Assembly (NCBI RefSeq): GCF_016405905.1
Contig: NZ_JAEFCB010000003.1
Span: forward strand, 248,001 to 312,000
Length of the DNA: 64,000 bases
DNA from: Variovorax sp. IB41
Lineage (GTDB): Bacteria; Pseudomonadota; Gammaproteobacteria; Burkholderiales; Burkholderiaceae_C
Direction of reading: 5' to 3'
In this document: positions 61,242 to 64,000 of the stretch, in pieces
How the letters are laid out: every line of letters starts with the position of its first letter
Position numbering within the stretch: position 1 is the first letter of the stretch
Position numbers and translations under genes: made by a program
Notes under the pieces: generated by a model
What the model was told of the DNA's origin: nothing
Databases searched by the model: none
Seen by the model: the letters and a program-made list of their open reading frames with translations, nothing else

Positions 61242-62144
61242 TCAACCTTGGCGCGCCTGTTCGAGCAGCCAGTCGCTGAAGAACTTGAGCAGCGGCCGCT
61301 GGTCGGCCCGCTCCGGCGTCACGAGGTAGTAGTTGCGCTCGCCCGAGAGCGGCCGCGCGCAGGCCACCACCAGTTCGCCGCGCGCGAGCTCGTCGGCCAC
61401 CAGCATCGTGGGCATCAGCGCGACGCCCAGGCCGTGCGAGGCGGCCGCGGCGAGGATGGAGAACAGCTCGTAGCGCGGACCGCCGCGCGCGTTGGGCGCG
61501 TCGATCTGCTGCGCATCGAACCACTGGCGCCAGCCGTCGGGCCGCGTGCTCTGTTGCAGCAGCGGCATCTTGGCGATGACCGCGGGCGCCACGGCTTTTC
61601 CGCGCGGCAGCAGCGACGGGCTGCACACCGGCACCACGTCTTCGTGCATCAGCAGCAGCGCGCGCGTGCCGGCCCAGTTCTCCACCTGCGCAGGCGTGCC
61701 GGCATAAAGCGCCGCATCGAACTCCGCATCGGCGAAGAGAAAGGGGCGGGTGCGCGTCTCGATATGCACCACCACGTCGGGCTGCAGCGCGGCGAAGCCC
61801 TTCAGGCGTGGCATCAGCCAGCGCGTGGCGAAGGTGGGCACGGCCGCCAGCGAGAGCGAGCCGCCTTCGCCCTGGTGCGCCATGGCGTCGAGCGTGTCGC
61901 GCTCCATCGCCTCGAGCCGCTTGGTGATCTGCCGCGCATAGGCCGCGCCGCTCGCGGTGAGCGCCACGCCGTGCCGCGTTCGGCGAAAGAGCGCGACGCC
62001 CAGGAACGCCTCGAGCGTGCCGATCTGCCGCGACACCGCGCTCTGGGTGAGCGCGAGTTCCTGCGCGGCGCGGGTGTAGCTCTCGTGGCGCGCGGCGGCG
62101 TCGAAGCACACGAGGGTTTGCAGGGGTGGGATCTTGCGGCGCAT
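61242..62144 (-). CDS. gcdR: LysR-family regulator of the glutaryl-CoA dehydrogenase locus
   Basis: 300-residue LysR regulator of the GcvA-like branch. Helix-turn-helix: LQTLVCFDAAARHESYTRAA, then LTQSAVSRQIGTLEAFLGV. It is divergent from gcdH, which is the usual arrangement of GcdR. The ATG giving MRRKIPPLQ is preferred over a 24-codon extension. The symbol is based on context. Confidence 0.85.
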   Translation of the reverse strand: MRRKIPPLQTLVCFDAAARHESYTRAAQELALTQSAVSRQIGTLEAFLGVALFRRTRHGVALTASGAAYARQITKRLEAMERDTLDAMAHQGEGGSLSLAAVPTFATRWLMPRLKGFAALQPDVVVHIETRTRPFLFADAEFDAALYAGTPAQVENWAGTRALLLMHEDVVPVCSPSLLPRGKAVAPAVIAKMPLLQQSTRPDGWRQWFDAQQIDAPNARGGPRYELFSILAAAASHGLGVALMPTMLVADELARGELVVACARPLSGERNYYLVTPERADQRPLLKFFSDWLLEQARQG

Positions 62145-62203
62145 GTATGCCTCGGGTGTATGTATGGAGACGGGGCCTCGCCAATGGCGGAGCCGCTCGA
62201 ACA

Positions 62204-62213
62204 TCTTGCAAGA
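62204..62213. promoter_or_regulatory. Palindrome TCTTGCAAGA, candidate LysR site
   Basis: A perfect 10-base palindrome in the 186-base gap between the divergent LysR and gcdH genes, 60 bases from the LysR start. Its centre and position suit an operator for a LysR protein. Not tested beyond symmetry. Confidence 0.4.
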
Positions 62214-62330
62214 CATTCTACGAACGCATATCTGGGTGAGGATTCATCGTTTGCGCCCGGCCCCCCGCGTGGCTAGGATCGCTCCCATCCCCCTCTTTTT
62301 CTCTTTTTCCCCTCTTTCCGGAGACAGCAC

Positions 62331-63530
62331 ATGGCCGCCAAAGCGCAATTCCACTGGGACGATCCCCTTCTTCTCGACCAGCAACTGACCGACGAAGAAC
62401 GCATGATCCGCGACGCGGCCAATGCGTACTGCCAGGAGCGCCTGGCGCCCCGCGTCATCGAGGGCTTCCGCAGCGGCGAGACCGACCCCGCCATCTTTCG
62501 CGAAATGGGCGCGCTCGGCCTCCTGGGCCCCACGATCCCCGAGCAGTACGGCGGCCCGGGCCTCAACTACGTGGCCTACGGCCTGATCGCCCGCGAAGTC
62601 GAGCGCGTCGATTCGGGCTACCGCTCGATGGCCAGCGTGCAGAGCTCGCTGGTGATGGTGCCGATCTTCGAATTCGGCACCGAAGCGCAGAAGCAGAAAT
62701 TCCTGCCCAAGCTGGCCACCGGCGAATGGATCGGCTGCTTCGGCCTGACCGAACCCGACCACGGCTCCGACCCCGGCAGCATGGTCACCCGCGCCAAGAA
62801 GGTGCCGGGCGGCTACTCGATCAGCGGCGCCAAGATGTGGATCAGCAATTCGCCCATCGCCGACGTGTTCGTCGTGTGGGCCAAGGAAGTGAGCGAAAGC
62901 GGCACGGTCGGCCCGATCCGCGGCTTCGTGCTCGAGAAGGGCATGAAGGGCCTCTCGGCCCCCGCGATCCACGGCAAGGTGGGCCTGCGCGCCAGCATTA
63001 CCGGCGAAATCGTGATGGACGGCGTGTTCTGCCCTGAAGAGAACGCCTTCCCCGAAGTGCAGGGCTTGAAGGGCCCGTTCACTTGCCTGAACAGCGCCCG
63101 CTACGGCATTTCGTGGGGCGCGCTCGGCGCCGCCGAAGACTGCTGGCACCGCGCCCGCCAGTACACGCTGGATCGCAAGCAGTTCGGCCGCCCGCTCGCC
63201 GCCAACCAGCTCATCCAGAAGAAGCTGGCCGACATGCAGACCGAGATCACGCTGGGCCTGCAAGGCAGCCTGCGTTTGGGCCGCATGAAGGACGAGGGCA
63301 CCGCCTCGGTCGAGATCACCTCGATCATGAAGCGCAACAACTGCGGCAAGGCCCTGGACATCGCACGCCTGGCGCGCGACATGATGGGCGGCAACGGCAT
63401 CAGCGACGAGTTCGGCGTGGCCCGCCACCTGGTGAACCTGGAAGTGGTCAACACCTACGAAGGCACGCACGACATCCACGCGCTCATTCTTGGCCGCGCC
63501 ATCACCGGCATCGCCGCGTTTTCGAACTAA
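62331..63530 (+). CDS. gcdH: Glutaryl-CoA dehydrogenase
   Basis: 399-residue acyl-CoA dehydrogenase that oxidises and decarboxylates glutaryl-CoA to crotonyl-CoA in lysine, tryptophan and benzoate-type catabolism. Marks: [28 protein letters not shown] (FAD), [17 protein letters not shown] and the catalytic Glu in [12 protein letters not shown] near residue 380. A CoA-transferase gene follows, which can make glutaryl-CoA from glutarate. Confidence 0.95.
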   Translation: MAAKAQFHWDDPLLLDQQLTDEERMIRDAANAYCQERLAPRVIEGFRSGETDPAIFREMGALGLLGPTIPEQYGGPGLNYVAYGLIAREVERVDSGYRSMASVQSSLVMVPIFEFGTEAQKQKFLPKLATGEWIGCFGLTEPDHGSDPGSMVTRAKKVPGGYSISGAKMWISNSPIADVFVVWAKEVSESGTVGPIRGFVLEKGMKGLSAPAIHGKVGLRASITGEIVMDGVFCPEENAFPEVQGLKGPFTCLNSARYGISWGALGAAEDCWHRARQYTLDRKQFGRPLAANQLIQKKLADMQTEITLGLQGSLRLGRMKDEGTASVEITSIMKRNNCGKALDIARLARDMMGGNGISDEFGVARHLVNLEVVNTYEGTHDIHALILGRAITGIAAFSN

Positions 63531-63564
63531 CCCCCAGTCTTACTCACTTCGTGTAGACGCCAAC

Positions 63565-63604
63565 CCCCTTCCAAGGGGCGACGCCAGCGGCCCGGCAAAG
63601 CCGG
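63565..63604. repeat. Double-hairpin intergenic repeat
   Basis: Two hairpins in the 114-base gap between gcdH and the CoA-transferase gene: CCCCTT/AAGGGG (63565-63578) and CCGGC-AAA-GCCGG (63592-63604). I recall this type of sequence as a common intergenic repeat in Comamonadaceae. It occurs once in the window and could attenuate or process the transcript. Confidence 0.6.
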
Positions 63605-63644
63605 TTCCGCGGCATCCTCGAATTGCAGGACAACACCAACGTAG

Positions 63645-64000
63645 ATGACGATGAACAAACCGGCCGCAGCTCTCGACGGCATCAAGGTCCTGGATCTGTC
63701 CCGCGTGCTCGCGGGCCCGTGGTGCACGCAGATCCTCGCGGACCTGGGTGCCGATGTCATCAAGATCGAGCGCCCGGGCGTGGGCGACGACACGCGCACC
63801 TGGGGCCCGCCCTTCATCAAGGACGCGGACGGCAACGACACCGACCAGGCCAGCTACTTCACTGCCTGCAACCGCAACAAGCGCTCGGTCACGGTGGACA
63901 TGGCCACGGCCGACGGGCAGGCGCTGCTGCAGCAGATGGCCGCGCAGGCCGACATCGTGGTGGAGAACTTCAAGACCGGCGGGCTGAAGCAATACGGCCT
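63645..64000 (+). CDS. Family III CoA-transferase (CaiB/BaiF), cut by window edge
   Basis: At least 118 residues, open to the right edge. The N-terminus matches family III CoA-transferases: LDGIKVLDLSRVLAGPWCTQ, LADLGADVIKIERPG, then FTACNRNKRSVTVDM and IVVENFKTGGL. The catalytic Asp lies beyond the edge. Behind gcdH, it probably transfers CoA to glutarate (succinyl- or acetyl-CoA donor). An in-frame ATG 6 bases in is the other start choice. Confidence 0.9.
   Translation, partial: MTMNKPAAALDGIKVLDLSRVLAGPWCTQILADLGADVIKIERPGVGDDTRTWGPPFIKDADGNDTDQASYFTACNRNKRSVTVDMATADGQALLQQMAAQADIVVENFKTGGLKQYG

Noticed and set aside
1..64000. Phage, integrative element, transposase or CRISPR array
   Set aside because: No integrase, transposase, structural phage protein or regularly spaced repeat array is visible. 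The zeta cassette lies among ordinary chromosomal genes without flanking repeats.

Overview
The window is a gene-dense, high-GC chromosomal segment of a betaproteobacterium, most likely Comamonadaceae and probably Variovorax or a close relative. This rests on gene content and style: an aerobic benzoyl-CoA (box) pathway, minCDE, a Bug-type periplasmic receptor, many LysR regulators, several LIV-type uptake systems, and short palindromic intergenic repeats of a kind I associate with that family. I could not run a similarity search, so the genus is an inference. No transposase, phage gene, CRISPR array, rRNA or plasmid function is visible. One tRNA (Gly, GCC) is present.

Layout. 1-9.1 kb: fatty-acid desaturase, Bug receptor plus multi-domain rhodanese, minCDE (minus strand), NCS2 nucleobase permease, hotdog thioesterase, AsmA-like protein. 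9.1-16.7 kb: ABC exporter, a palindromic repeat (copy A), then a probable mevalonate-use locus (class II HMG-CoA reductase, small membrane protein, TctA-like permease) divergent from a MocR regulator, and an enoyl-CoA hydratase paired with a PaaX-type repressor. 17.6-21.8 kb: amidohydrolase, GAF protein and MFS transporter divergent from a LysR gene. 21.8-27.9 kb: a feruloyl-CoA-synthetase-like ligase, repeat copy B, then a carnitine-dehydrogenase-like enzyme, a receptor and a BKACE (DUF849) enzyme, with a Crp/Fnr regulator facing away. 27.9-30 kb: tautomerase and SDR divergent from LysR.

30-45.4 kb is the centrepiece. boxR-boxC-boxB-boxA-maoC run rightward. A nine-gene leftward operon carries a DUF4863 protein, the semialdehyde dehydrogenase boxD, benzoate-CoA ligase, an alpha/beta hydrolase and a complete LIV-type ABC importer. 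Together they cover aromatic acid uptake, CoA activation, epoxidation, ring cleavage and aldehyde oxidation, probably under BoxR acting at TGCA-rich sites in both promoter regions.

45.4-64 kb: a glycine-rich exported protein, an Rrf2 regulator with a thioredoxin-reductase-like flavoprotein, tRNA-Gly, and an operon of TetR, an ABC importer with two different permeases, a cyclase and fumarylacetoacetase. That operon diverges from acetoacetyl-CoA synthetase across a striking tandem operator, which makes sense because fumarylacetoacetase releases acetoacetate. Then come a lipoprotein, a membrane adenylate cyclase, a 2OG-Fe oxygenase, a two-gene cassette with a zeta-family kinase toxin, a GFA protein, and the glutaryl-CoA dehydrogenase locus with its LysR regulator and a truncated family III CoA-transferase at the right edge.

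The most unusual items are the two nested-hairpin repeats with swapped internal alleles, the zeta toxin with an unrecognised overlapping partner, the divergent BKACE locus, an SDR lacking its catalytic tyrosine, and several sharp candidate operators.
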